Source: Isohypsibius dastychi
Taxonomy: Eukaryota; Tardigrada; Eutardigrada; Parachela; Isohypsibiidae
DNA length: 17,979 nucleotides
Direction of reading: 5' to 3'
Assembly (NCBI GenBank): GCA_034696485.1
Contig: JAQIWT010000567.1
Location: forward strand, 1-17,979
Shown: one piece after another, positions 1 through 7,908 of the stretch
Layout of the letters: each line of letters starts with the position of its first letter
Numbering within the stretch: position 1 is the first letter of the stretch
Notes under the pieces: model-generated
Seen by the model: the letters and a program-made list of their open reading frames with translations, nothing else
What the model was told of the DNA's origin: nothing
The model's database searches: none
Position numbers and translations under genes: made by a program

Positions 1-463
1 TCTATCGTAAAGGCGCTCAATAACCCACACAATTCGGGAACCCAAATTTGTCCGAACCCCCCAGACAGACACCTTAAAAAGTGGGAGGCGGGCAGGATAA
101 GCGGGAAATGCTAGTTTTTTAAAAATGCGGTAAGCTTTGCAAGTTGCGTAATAAATTAGCAGAGGTGCTCTTTCTAAACGTATTACTCAGTTGACTCTGA
201 AAAGCGTACTATGCCCAGACGAAACTGTTTGTTTGTAACCACCACAAGCTTCTGCCCAGGCTGATAACCTGACAGCGTTACTTGATCAGGGAGACTAGAT
301 AACTATACATAGGCTCCTAACTACTGTATATACTCTTGAACAAGGCTGGTCACTTGCCGATGGGCAGAAACGTTAGAGTGGATTTAGTGTGCTACTCATC
401 AAGCAAGAAGGTCAATACGAAAGTAAGGACTTACTATGCTTATTTTTAAGTATAGACGCCAGA
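1..463. other. No gene seen; small inverted repeat
   Basis: No reading frame here has protein-like composition. A 9-base inverted pair is visible: TTCTGCCCA at 250-258 and TGGGCAGAA at 361-369, about 100 bases apart. It is too short to define an element. The segment is AT-rich spacer next to the inverted-repeat element that begins at 464. Confidence 0.5.
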
Positions 464-828
464 TATTAAGGCCTATGCGAAACCCCTTACATTCGATCGA
501 AGACATACATTTTCGACGTACATTGTATATCGGCAGGCTCCGCCTTGCCAAATTGTAAGAGATCGACAAATGTGCAGCAAATTTGGTGCACGAAAATTCG
601 ACTTTCATGTAAGGCCTGCTGATTGGTCGATATCCTTTACATTACATCTCCGGCCCTACCTCCACATGTTGTTGTTTTCCCGATGTACATGTACATGTAC
701 AAGGTAACCGTTTGAGCTTCGCACGGACCATTTATTCCTGGACATTTTTCTTAACATATTTTCCCAAATGTGCAGGAAAATGTATGTCTTTCATAGAATG
801 TAAGGGGTTTCGCAAAGCCCCTATTAAG
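464..828. mobile_element. Small non-autonomous inverted-repeat element (MITE-like)
   Basis: Two 38-base arms, 476-513 and 777-814, are inverted copies with 3 mismatches. Both begin TGCGAAACCCCTTACATTC when read inward. Partial similarity continues a few bases outward, with CCC/GGG-rich ends. The direct repeat TATTAAG lies at 464-470 and again at 822-828, directly outside the inverted ends, as expected of a target-site duplication. TTAA lies inside both copies, so a piggyBac-like TTAA footprint is an alternative reading. The roughly 350-base interior encodes nothing convincing, which fits a MITE mobilised by a transposase from elsewhere. The family is not identified. Confidence 0.7.
684..701. 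repeat. Three tandem TGTACA units, self-palindromic
   Basis: Three exact copies of the palindromic hexamer TGTACA form an 18-base perfect palindrome inside the interior of the MITE-like element. It could be a simple repeat or a protein-binding site. The sequence alone does not say which. Confidence 0.8.
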
Positions 829-2200
829 TTGACAATTGTTTTATCTAAGGGATTTTACTTAAGGGATTTTCTGTGAACGCCACCAAAGACTTGCTAGCAT
901 GGAAACCAATGCAATAGTTGAGTAACTTCGACAAGTGTTTACGCATGCTTGCTGATTGCGATCTATATACTAAACAGCTCTACCAGAAACAATGATACCG
1001 AAACCGCTGCTGTAAATACAAGAAACACCAACTCGAACTACTGTTTTTCTCAAGTCAAAAAGTTGTTCCACTTCTAAGTACAAATTGCTTTGTAACCCTG
1101 TCGTGCTACTCACAGCGACTGGAGGCTTTCTGTTCTTTAGAAGTTTAGAAGCCATTGACCTTTTGTAAAGTGAAGTTTTGTTTGTACTTGTTGGTTGACC
1201 GTATTATATGTTGCCGAGTTGCCTAAGTTTCCTTCCAGAGCTAGTCCATGAGTTGATCGATTTCAAAATTTGTCGCCAAATTATTAGTTTGTTTAATTGA
1301 TTTAGAAATTCGGCTTTCTCACAAACTCGTTCCAAAAGCTAACCAACTGTAGTAAGATTCCAGATCTATCGATTGCAAATCATTACATTTAGACAGCATG
1401 AGTCGGAATACTTCCTGTGTTGATAAACAGGATAACTGCATCATTGTTTTCTGAAATATTTTGCGTTCTTCGCGGATTGTGTCGTATATGAAATGCGTTG
1501 ATAATTCTTTGCCTAATGAAAAGTTAAGATATGTCCAGATAAACCCATCATGATTCATAACAGAACAAAATTTCGTCAGTAATTTTGAAAAATGGAATGA
1601 ATATAAAAACAAACCATCTCGTCAATGAATTTTCTGCTGAATTTCGGGTCAGTTCGAAAAACAAGGTAGTGCAGCATGCGTTTCCGTTCATATTGCAAAG
1701 TTTCGAAATGCTCGAAGTGACCAAATTCTCAAACTAAATACAAGTTTTTTATCTATGCCGAATGGCTTGCAGAACTAGCTATGCTACTTATCACCCGGTG
1801 AGTATAGATTCTGTGTTCACTCCACTTTTCTAAAAAATCTATGTAAGTAAGCGATTGGTGTAGTAAAACCGATAGCCGTAAACACTTTGTGAGTTTTCAG
1901 ACCTAAAGTACCTATGATATAGGTATAACTGAAGACCTGCAGACCTACCTATAATCAAACCTAGTGATAACTTGAAATTTTGTGAACACCACTGAAAGGT
2001 GACTATATCATTAAAAACAGGCATAGTACGTGCCGCGATAAATGACCTCTAAATTGCATCCTTGACTGGCTTCTTCGCCCCGGAGTGAGATTAGGCTACC
2101 TGAATAATTAAAGTTGAAGTTAAAGTTTGGGGATGATTAGGGCGATCAGATATAGTTCCAGTCATGTGTGACTGAATACAGAAGAGGGTCAATTCAACCA
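829..2200. other. Mostly non-coding; weak minus-strand frames only
   Basis: No gene can be supported with confidence. On the minus strand, an ATG at 1155 opens a short frame (M-A-S-K-L-L-K-N-R-K-P-P-V-A) followed at once by a good splice-donor sequence (gtgagt), so it could be a first exon. No matching second exon was found, because the candidate acceptor near 992 leads quickly to a stop. A small inverted repeat (acctat / ataggt) lies near 1909-1924. The rest is AT-rich and featureless by eye. Confidence 0.4.
1319..1612 (-). CDS. Hypothetical minus-strand reading frame (97 aa)
   Basis: This is an open frame of 97 codons. Its second half has a globular-looking composition (…TQEVFRLMLSKCNDLQSIDL…) with leucine-rich, probably helical spacing. 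No family is recognised and no clear signal peptide or membrane segment is seen. The ATG end is AT-rich and could equally be intron, so the true start may be a splice acceptor. It could be an exon of a minus-strand gene or a chance open frame. Support is composition only. Confidence 0.25.
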   Translation of the reverse strand: MFLYSFHFSKLLTKFCSVMNHDGFIWTYLNFSLGKELSTHFIYDTIREERKIFQKTMMQLSCLSTQEVFRLMLSKCNDLQSIDLESYYSWLAFGTSL

Positions 2201-2488
2201 GAAGAGAGAAGTTAAGTTATGCATTCTCTTTTGCTGTTCTGTCTTACCTTTTGTGTTTCGAATCACAAGTCTGGAAAGGAGCAGTGCAGACAATGTTCGT
2301 CTAATGCTTCTGGTCTGGAACACTGGATGAGATGGCTTCGGTCTGCAGTGCTGCAGTTCAGTGCGGTGGCAGACATCTGCTTTTCTTCGTCTCGCCAGTT
2401 TTGCTCAACTGCTTATCATCCCTCAGAACTCAGACTGGATTTTCAGCTGGCAAGCTTGAAGCGATCAGGAAAATATCGCTCATCAACG

Positions 2489-3779
2489 ATGTCGTTGGAG
2501 CTGATCCCATTCTTTGTTGTTCTCCCTATATTGATGTATTCTTGGTGTAACTCAAGTATATTGAATTCATGTTATTTCTACCCTTCAACCACACAAATAG
2601 AGCTGGTACGAAACAGACTGCAATGCTTATTAAATATAAAACTAAACTTCTTTGACGTTATTGCAGTCTGGACACCTGCACCTTTCCGACACGCACCAAA
2701 CTGCAAACTTTACGATCTCTCCTCAATTTGTCGGACGCACCGCAAAGGTGAACCGCTTCAGAGACACCTCATTCGATGGAGTCTTGGTGACTGCTGATTC
2801 TCTGAGGATCAACTCTACACAACAAACCGAAAAATACGTTCTGCTTGTGTCCAATTGGTCCGATTCAAAGAACTTGACCGAGGTATGCCGAAACTCGAAA
2901 TTTTAGCACACCCTGCCACAAGTGGTTCAATAAAATGAATCAAGTAGGCTTCCGAGACAATAATAAAGCTTTGAATATTGTTTACAAAATTTCTTCTCTT
3001 GCGACGGGGTAGTTGAAATATCGTTTCAAAATTCCAAACCAAATCCTAAACGGCGACCGAATTTCTTGAAAACTTCATTAACTGAATTTGAAATGAAATT
3101 TCAACAGATAGTGGGGCAGCTGAACACCAAACCACCGATGGCCGTCATCTTCCTTACTGACGATCAACAATGGAACGCGTCGGAATTCGACCGTCGCTTT
3201 GGAATCCTGCCTTTCCCACTGACAATTCTTGAGAAGAACCAGAATCATCTTTTCCAGGCAGTTCTCCGGTCAGCAGACGTCACCAGAGTGAATATATCTG
3301 CAACACCAAGAGAGAAAGGCGAAAATTGCGAATATACGTTTACCATTACTCAAGTGGGATCCTGGGTTGCATTCATGGGTGTAGCATCAATGTTTTGTCA
3401 AGTCATTCTTTGGAAAACAGTTCGTTGAATACCCTCCCAAGAACAGCAAGAAATTATAATGGCTTGTTTCTCTAGGAGATTTTTCAAAATCTGGCGAAGG
3501 CAATCAATCGTTTACGGAGTAGAATTGTACTTGCCCGTTTGCCAATGCGCGAGGTCGGCGTTCCGAACGGCGAAGAATGTGCCATTTGCCGGGAAAACTT
3601 CGCGTGTGGCGACCAAGTTCGCTCTTTGATTCACTGCAAACACGGTGAGTTGACAGCTTACGTAAACATAAGCTTTTTTAACGTGGATTTTGTTTCTAGA
3701 ATTTCATATCGCGTGTATTGATCCGTGGTTGGAAATGAGCGGTATCATGAAATGTCCATTATGCTGCAAGAAACTCTAA
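2489..3779 (+). CDS. PA-TM-RING (Goliath/RNF13-type) E3 ubiquitin ligase, five exons
   Basis: Model: exons 2489-2605, 2667-2882, 3108-3419, 3476-3644 and 3700-3779, giving 297 residues with phases that agree throughout. Residues about 1-22 form a signal peptide (M-S-L-E-L-I-P-F-F-V-V-L-P-I-L). Residues about 40-200 form a luminal region compatible with a protease-associated domain, with several N-x-S/T sites. A hydrophobic segment (G-S-W-V-A-F-M-G-V-A-S-M-F-C…) follows at the end of exon 3. The C-terminus is a RING-H2 finger: CAIC, then C-x-H-x2-H-x2-C, then CPLC. Known members span endosomal or secretory membranes and ubiquitinate substrates from the cytosolic face. The protein stops just after the RING, so it lacks the long tail of RNF13. 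Exon 1 and the weak exon 3 donor (3420) are the least certain parts. The same frame also opens earlier, at 2219. Confidence 0.75.
3645..3699 (+). other. 55-base intron splitting the RING finger
   Basis: The donor is cacg|gtgagt and the acceptor is tgtttctag. Splicing joins the codon for E between the two histidines of the RING-H2 motif (C-K-H | E-F-H-I-A-C). This is the clearest splice event in the window. It sets the expected intron size, about 45-65 bases, used for the other models. Confidence 0.85.
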
Positions 3780-3956
3780 ACACATTAATGCCCATACTGC
3801 AGAAAGGGTGCCATCGTTTCAAAGTGTTATCCATATTGAATCTTGCTTGTCAGGTCGGTCATTTGTCATCAATCTTTCTTTGTTCGATTTTTTATGGCTC
3901 GACGTACAGTACAAGGAATTCTCCTCGGAACTTACACAATCAACTTATTCGCACCA

Positions 3957-3962
3957 AATAAA
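3957..3962 (+). terminator. Candidate polyadenylation signal AATAAA for the RING gene
   Basis: The canonical AATAAA hexamer lies about 180 bases after the RING gene stop codon and just before the next candidate exon at 3996. The position fits a short 3' UTR. Confidence 0.45.
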
Positions 3963-3995
3963 GTTACTCGCAGTCATCATTCACTTTTTGTTTAG

Positions 3996-4504
3996 CTCCT
4001 TCCTTTTCAATTCAATTACGGTGACACAGTCATTTCCGAAAAACTCAGTCAAATTCAAAGATCCACAAATACAGTGAATGAGCAAACTCGAACTCCCGAG
4101 AAGAATGTGGTCAAAAGACGTCTGTCGTCGACGAGTGGTTCATCAAAACATTTCGTTCCACTATGAGGTGTGAGAAGCAGGAGGCAGTAAATTTCGATTT
4201 GAATCTTGAAAGGAAGGAATCATTCCACAAGATCCTCTTATATTGGATGCTCTTGAAACACTCCGTGGTAGATGGTTGAGTACAGAGGAGAAGGCAAATT
4301 TGATCGCAGCAGTTATATCTGGACAAGATTATCCAATCAACGCAACGCATCAAGCCATCAATCAACGCAATTCCGGACAGCAATGTCGTTCACTCCTCTG
4401 CTGACACCAGTTCCCAGAGTAGATGTCAGGCTTTCTATCGATGTGACGAAGATAGGGAACGTATTGACTATTTGTGCACAAATGGAAGCGTAATTTTTAA
4501 CTGA
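3996..4504 (+). CDS. Exons of an unresolved gene; C-terminus resembles a chitin-binding (CBM14) domain
   Basis: Several frames look coding but do not join cleanly. One frame, 3996-4166, follows a pyrimidine-rich acceptor (tttttgtttag) and reads G-D-T-V-I-S-E-K-L-S-Q-I… to a basic, serine-rich end. A second, 4213-4402, reads I-P-Q-D-P-L-I-L-D-A-L-E-T-L-R-G-R-W. A third, ending at 4504, reads C-Q-A-F-Y-R-C then ten residues, C-T-N-G-S-V-I-F-N. This last piece has the C-x5-C-x10-C spacing and the aromatic and F-N positions of peritrophin-A/CBM14 domains, which bind chitin in secreted ecdysozoan proteins. The final cysteines are missing, so the domain is truncated or continues in another exon. 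A 45-base intron (4168-4212) is possible. The intron choice, and whether this is one gene, remain open. Confidence 0.35.
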
Positions 4505-4588
4505 ATATTGTTACACTTCGAAGGTTTTTCTATACTAGTTATTTTTCTATACTAATTCCCACCTCGTGTGGAAACTTTTTGTCAAATG

Positions 4589-4594
4589 AATAAA
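4589..4594 (+). terminator. Candidate polyadenylation signal AATAAA
   Basis: AATAAA lies about 85 bases after the last stop of the preceding plus-strand candidate gene and 33 bases before the tail-to-tail minus-strand gene. It fits a short convergent intergenic space. Confidence 0.4.
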
Positions 4595-4626
4595 ATTACC
4601 GTGAACATGCAAGTAAATGCGAGTAG

Positions 4627-4827
4627 TTACGCTGCATCAACGGTGAAGAGTTTCTGAGAAGCTTCGATGGCAGCTTGTCGAAAATTCTCGGGATTCTGGC
4701 ATGCCCGAACTTCTTGTTAGCTTTCTTATCAGCTACAGATCCTCACAGTACTGGCTGTCTCGAAAACGAAAAGAGTGTCTCCAGTTCCACCAGATCCGTG
4801 CTTTTGCCAAGGTTTGTCGATTGGGGA
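4627..4827 (-). CDS. Last two exons of an unrecognised minus-strand gene
   Basis: On the minus strand a strong acceptor (tctcatctctcctcacag) ends at 4828. It opens an 81-base exon (4827-4747) reading S-P-I-D-K-P-W-Q-K-H-G-S-G-G-T-G-D-T-L-F and ending …F-E-T-A-S-T. A donor (gtgagg) and a 51-base intron (4696-4746) follow. A 69-base exon (4695-4627) then reads N-P-E-N-F-R-Q-A-A-I-E-A-S-Q-K-L-F and ends …T-V-D-A-A-stop. Both exons are in phase 0, and the joined 49 residues look like a compact domain end. I do not recognise the family. The frame is also open upstream toward 5037, but that part looks intronic. The earlier exons must lie further right and may be separated from these by the inverted repeat at 5063. 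Confidence 0.5.
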
Positions 4828-5062
4828 CTGTGAGGAGAGATGAGAACAAAAACGAAGAGCAATTTTGTTCCGCTTCAGATTAAATCCGCATTTCGCATCG
4901 CATAAGCGGGTGCAGGGGTGTGTTGTGAGGGGTGAGATAATAGTGTATGCTTCGGTTTTTCTCTCTTCTGTTTTGTGAATGGTGATCACCACAATGCACT
5001 GATCTTCTCGAAAAAATAGTCTTTCTGCCTCTTTCAACGGAATATTAGCTTCTGTTCTTTAT

Positions 5063-5124
5063 TGGCGGTCGTCAATTATGAATTATCCTATTAATCATTA
5101 TAAAATCATTTGGATATAATCATT
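5063..5124 (+). repeat. Left copy of a 62-base inverted repeat (partner 11492-11553)
   Basis: It begins TGGCGGTCGTCAATTATGAA and matches the reverse complement of 11492-11553 at 59 of 62 positions, differing at 5083, 5084 and 5092. The bases just outside (5059-5062) are TTAT, and TTAT also follows the right copy at 11554-11557. The pair could be the terminal inverted repeats of one DNA element or two separate copies of a short element in opposite orientation. No second terminus was found close to either copy, which favours the first reading. Confidence 0.75.
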
Positions 5125-5186
5125 TTGGAATCATTTGAAGTCGATCCTGATTGGTCGATCCATATGATTTTATCAAATAAATCAAG

Positions 5187-5222
5187 TTTCAAATAAGCAG
5201 CTCGCGAGGTGCTTATTTGAAA
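5187..5222. repeat. Strong hairpin / palindrome with CTCGCGAG core
   Basis: Arms TTTCAAATAAGCA (5187-5199) and its exact complement (5210-5222) enclose ten bases that contain the palindrome CTCGCGAG. It lies 60 bases inside the left 62-base repeat and could be a subterminal part of the same element. No U-run or RNA-gene feature accompanies it. Confidence 0.7.
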
Positions 5223-5339
5223 ATCATTTCAAATCATTTGCTGCCAACCTGTTTCACGTCAACTTGTGAAACTGACTTCTCTTCTGCTTTCTTCTGCTGT
5301 TCTTTTGCCAACCTGCATTTGGCCTTTCATCTAAACGGC

Positions 5340-5770
5340 CCCAGCAAGCAAGAAGAAAAAGCTGCCCGTTGCTGTTGTTATGTGGAATTATATTCATAAT
5401 CTGACGAGGCATTTGATCAGTTTGAACATCTCTCTGATGGATCTGCTAGAAAAGATTTTGGCTGGGACGATTCGCAGAGTGAAAGTACGCTGCTGCAACG
5501 ACCTAATATTCCCACCAACGACGATCAACAGAATGGAGCCTCTGGGATGCTCATCGAAACAGGCGCTCGAAGAGGAAGAAGACGACGAACTCGAAATCAC
5601 GATCTGCCGTTCTTCATAAGATCGTGGGACATTTGAAGGAATGGACTGCCCTAGTCACACCACCATCAAGAAAGCAACAAGCTGCGTCATCTGGAGAATC
5701 AGTTGAGGTTGCAGATCAAAAACTCAATGCGACGGGAGAAGGAATCAACAGTCGAAAGGAAAACTGGTGA
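5340..5770 (+). pseudogene. Host-type coding region with frame changes, function unknown
   Basis: Three successive frames look coding. First, 5340-5401 reads R-R-K-S-C-P-L-L-L-L-C-G-I-I-F-I-I, a basic-flanked membrane-segment-like stretch. Second, 5400-5636 reads S-D-E-A-F-D-Q-F-E-H-L-S-D-G, then an acidic/polar stretch, then R-R-G-R-R-R-R-T. Third, about 5615-5770 reads H-K-I-V-G-H-L-K-E-W-T-A-L-V and ends …S-R-K-E-N-W-stop. The first frame ends at a TGA (5402-5404), and the second frame has a TAA (5397-5399) just before its start. The change from second to third, near 5605-5617, matches a one-base loss in ttcttc. No GT-AG intron of credible size explains it. I infer a decayed gene or a small sequence error. 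An exon start at 5421 (after gatcag) is also possible. No family is recognised. Confidence 0.4.
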
Positions 5771-6444
5771 TCAAAAGATTTTTGGTGAGATTTGACTTTT
5801 TTTACAGAAACAAATATCCTTAATCCTTGTTTTGTAGACATAACTAGGTTGTGCTCACTTGACGAGCGATTGAATCATAGTTTCGGAATATGGAAAAAAA
5901 GTTCAGCCATCGAATTCGACTTGAGCTTTTTCGAAGAAGCTCAAGTCTGCTGTGCAAATGAAATTATGTGAGCAGTCCAGGACAAGAGCGGAGGGAAAGC
6001 TTCTTGAATTAAAAGGATTCTGAAAATAAAATTCTCGAGTTTTGAAATCAGAAGATCATGTTTCAGGTTTAAATTCAGTTATTTGTAGCCGGAATGAATG
6101 GAATGGCTGACCGGAAGTGATTAAAAATTGCTGTCTAGCTGAGTACCTTTGTTTTCTTTCTCTGAACAATAAATATACCCGAAAAAGCTAGGGCTTTTTG
6201 TTATGACTGCCTTGGAGCAGTCATATTGTCCCCCCAATTATTTTTTAGTACGACACTCAGTTCTGAACGGCCAGTTATTTCAACTAAGAATCGATCCACA
6301 TTTAAGGATGGTTCTCTGGGCCGTGCTGGGCATGGACAACAAATAAAGCATACAAAGTTTGAAATGTACGTAGAAAATAACTCATCCGTCTTTCCTGTTA
6401 ACTGAATAAACTATAGTCAGTATCTGGCTGGGATTAACATTGTA
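5771..6444. other. No gene seen; AATAAA signals and a hairpin
   Basis: AATAAA hexamers occur at 6025-6030, 6168-6173 and 6342-6347, and the first two could end the transcript of the preceding coding region. An 8-base hairpin, ATGACTGC (6203-6210) with GCAGTCAT (6217-6224) and a 6-base loop, lies just after the second hexamer. Pyrimidine-rich tracts ending in AG (about 5800-5840) look like splice acceptors, but no convincing exon follows. Confidence 0.4.
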
Positions 6445-6636
6445 CTAAACGCGTCGCCAGATACCAACTTCCTTTGCGAGATTATCGCAGTCTACCACTT
6501 TCGTTCCTTGTAGTAGCAGCATAAAGACGCAAAAATACATGTAGTTAAAGGTCACATAAACGCGTCGAGTGTCTCCAACAACCTTCGGGAGATTGTCACC
6601 CCCCGTCGCAAATCTTGAACTCGACTGAGAAGACAA
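6445..6636 (-). CDS. Short minus-strand frame with an internal duplicated motif
   Basis: The 63-codon minus-strand frame contains the same motif twice: D-N-L-P-K-V-V-G-D-T-R-R-V near residues 14-26 and D-N-L-A-K-E-V-G-I-W-R-R-V at the end. At DNA level the copies are about 6447-6492 and 6557-6602, in direct orientation and both starting AAACGCGTCG on the plus strand. In the two motif copies the changes mostly alter amino acids while the frame is kept, which could reflect duplicated exons or a tandem DNA repeat. A hydrophobic stretch (F-N-Y-M-Y-F-C-V-F-M-L-L-L) separates the copies. No family is recognised and it may not be a gene. Confidence 0.25.
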   Translation of the reverse strand: MSSQSSSRFATGGDNLPKVVGDTRRVYVTFNYMYFCVFMLLLQGTKVVDCDNLAKEVGIWRRV

Positions 6637-7017
6637 TCATGATGAGAAAACAAAGATCATAACGAAAATATTTCTTGGAAATTTGAGAAAAGTACTAACA
6701 CCTTACAGAAATAAAAGAACAATCAATAACGAAAACGAAAAATACCAGAAAAACCGGACAATGCAATGGGATTAGAATCTTACTCATCATTTATGACATT
6801 TTTCAGGAGAAAACAGCGTCAACAGTTTCGGACGTTATTTCCATTTTATCGCAGTAATTCAGTTGGGTTGGGTGCACAAAGATACCCCCACTTGGGGGTG
6901 GCGGACGAAATTTTTGCAATGATTACTAATTTGAATGTTATATATCATTCGATAGATCTGGTTGAGATTTGCTACATAAAAAACACATGAATAAAATTTC
7001 GGATCAAAATCGAAATT
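6637..7017. other. Spacer, possibly including the 5' UTR of the retrotransposon
   Basis: AT-rich sequence with no convincing gene. A palindrome CCCCCACTTGGGGG lies near 6884-6897. The 5' edge of the retrotransposon cannot be placed by eye. No target-site duplication matching the bases after its 3' tail (gttgaaacat) was found here. Confidence 0.4.
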
Positions 7018-7119
7018 TTGACAGCACCGAGTGAACAAGGGAAAAGAAATTCAGCAAGTCTCAAAACAGTCTCCTTTTCTGATTTCTCTCCTTTGCTTTG
7101 TTATCCTTTATTTTCTGTC

Positions 7120-7908
7120 ATGGATGAATCAGAAAAAAATGCTGATCCTGAATCAGCTGGAAGTTTGTTGGATTGGATGAAGATTCCTCGGAAATCTATT
7201 GCTGACATTGTGCCATATGTCAGCGAGCTGCACATGGATTATCTTACAGTGAAATCTGAGATGAGAGCCTTGAAAGATCTAGTTTTGGATTTATCTAAGA
7301 AGAACAAAAATCTCACGGAGAAAAATATCGTGTTGAGTTATCGTTTGTCTCAACTTCTGCCCCAAGAACCTTTGGCGACCCAAAATGATCCGAAATCATT
7401 TTCTGCAGTTCTCCAGAAATCTCTCCCTCCTGCTGCCATCTCAAAGCCTGTCCCTCAACGGAAAACACTTTCTGATGATCTTGTTGAACATTCTGATCGT
7501 TTTGAGATTGTAAGTCGGAAGAGAAAGCCTGTCACCAAAGGGAATGGAATATCTGATGAAAACCACAACAAATCGTCTACTTTCAAGGACTTGTGTCTCT
7601 TCAAGCCTCCTGAACGCGATTTTTGTGTTCGTGGATTGCCGAAGGACATCGAAAACGATAAAATCAAGGCCCATTTTGTCGAATGTGGTATTGTGGTACG
7701 ATTTGTTGATGTGCGGAAGCGAGAAGAAAACGATCATCGTGGAACGACTTGGGCTCGTATTGGAACGACTGCTGATCATGAAGTTGGAGTTATGAAAGCT
7801 GACATCTGGCCAGCAAATATATCTATTCGGCCATGGAATTATTATCCAAGGAAAGCTGATGGAAAAGACCGCATGGAAACATCTGCTCCGGGAAACTTAA
7901 ACCGCTGA
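7120..7908 (+). CDS. Retrotransposon ORF1 protein (RNA-binding, RRM-like)
   Basis: 262 residues from the first ATG (7120). The frame is open from 7018, but no earlier ATG exists. Residues about 30-90 are predicted coiled coil (…V-S-E-L-H-M-D-Y-L-T-V-K…), the usual trimerising part of LINE ORF1 proteins. Residues about 160-250 resemble the RRM-like domain common in CR1/Jockey ORF1s: R-D-F-C-V-R-G-L-P-K-D-I-E-N-D-K-I at the start and W-P-A-N-I-S-I-R-P-W at the end. The protein would bind element RNA in a ribonucleoprotein particle. No CCHC zinc knuckle or esterase domain is seen. ORF2 begins in another frame over the last 50 bases of this ORF, next to an overlapping TGATG at 7857-7861. Confidence 0.8.
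   Translation: MDESEKNADPESAGSLLDWMKIPRKSIADIVPYVSELHMDYLTVKSEMRALKDLVLDLSKKNKNLTEKNIVLSYRLSQLLPQEPLATQNDPKSFSAVLQKSLPPAAISKPVPQRKTLSDDLVEHSDRFEIVSRKRKPVTKGNGISDENHNKSSTFKDLCLFKPPERDFCVRGLPKDIENDKIKAHFVECGIVVRFVDVRKREENDHRGTTWARIGTTADHEVGVMKADIWPANISIRPWNYYPRKADGKDRMETSAPGNLNR

Noticed and set aside
619-631. Exact 13-base match CTGATTGGTCGAT between the MITE and 5147-5159
   Set aside because: A match of this length is expected by chance a few times in 18 kb, and the flanks do not align.
970-1155. Minus-strand first exon with a gtgagt donor
   Set aside because: No in-phase downstream exon was found; the nearest acceptor leads to a stop within ten codons.
2219-2488. Upstream N-terminal extension of the RING gene
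   Set aside because: The frame is open, but its composition is poor and a better signal-peptide start lies at 2489 directly before the luminal domain. It is not excluded.
4111-4383. Minus-strand 90-codon frame
   Set aside because: Plus-strand frames over the same bases have better composition and splice signals.
5394-5600. Minus-strand serine-run protein
   Set aside because: The serine run is the reverse of a GAA/GAC-rich stretch in a better plus-strand coding frame.
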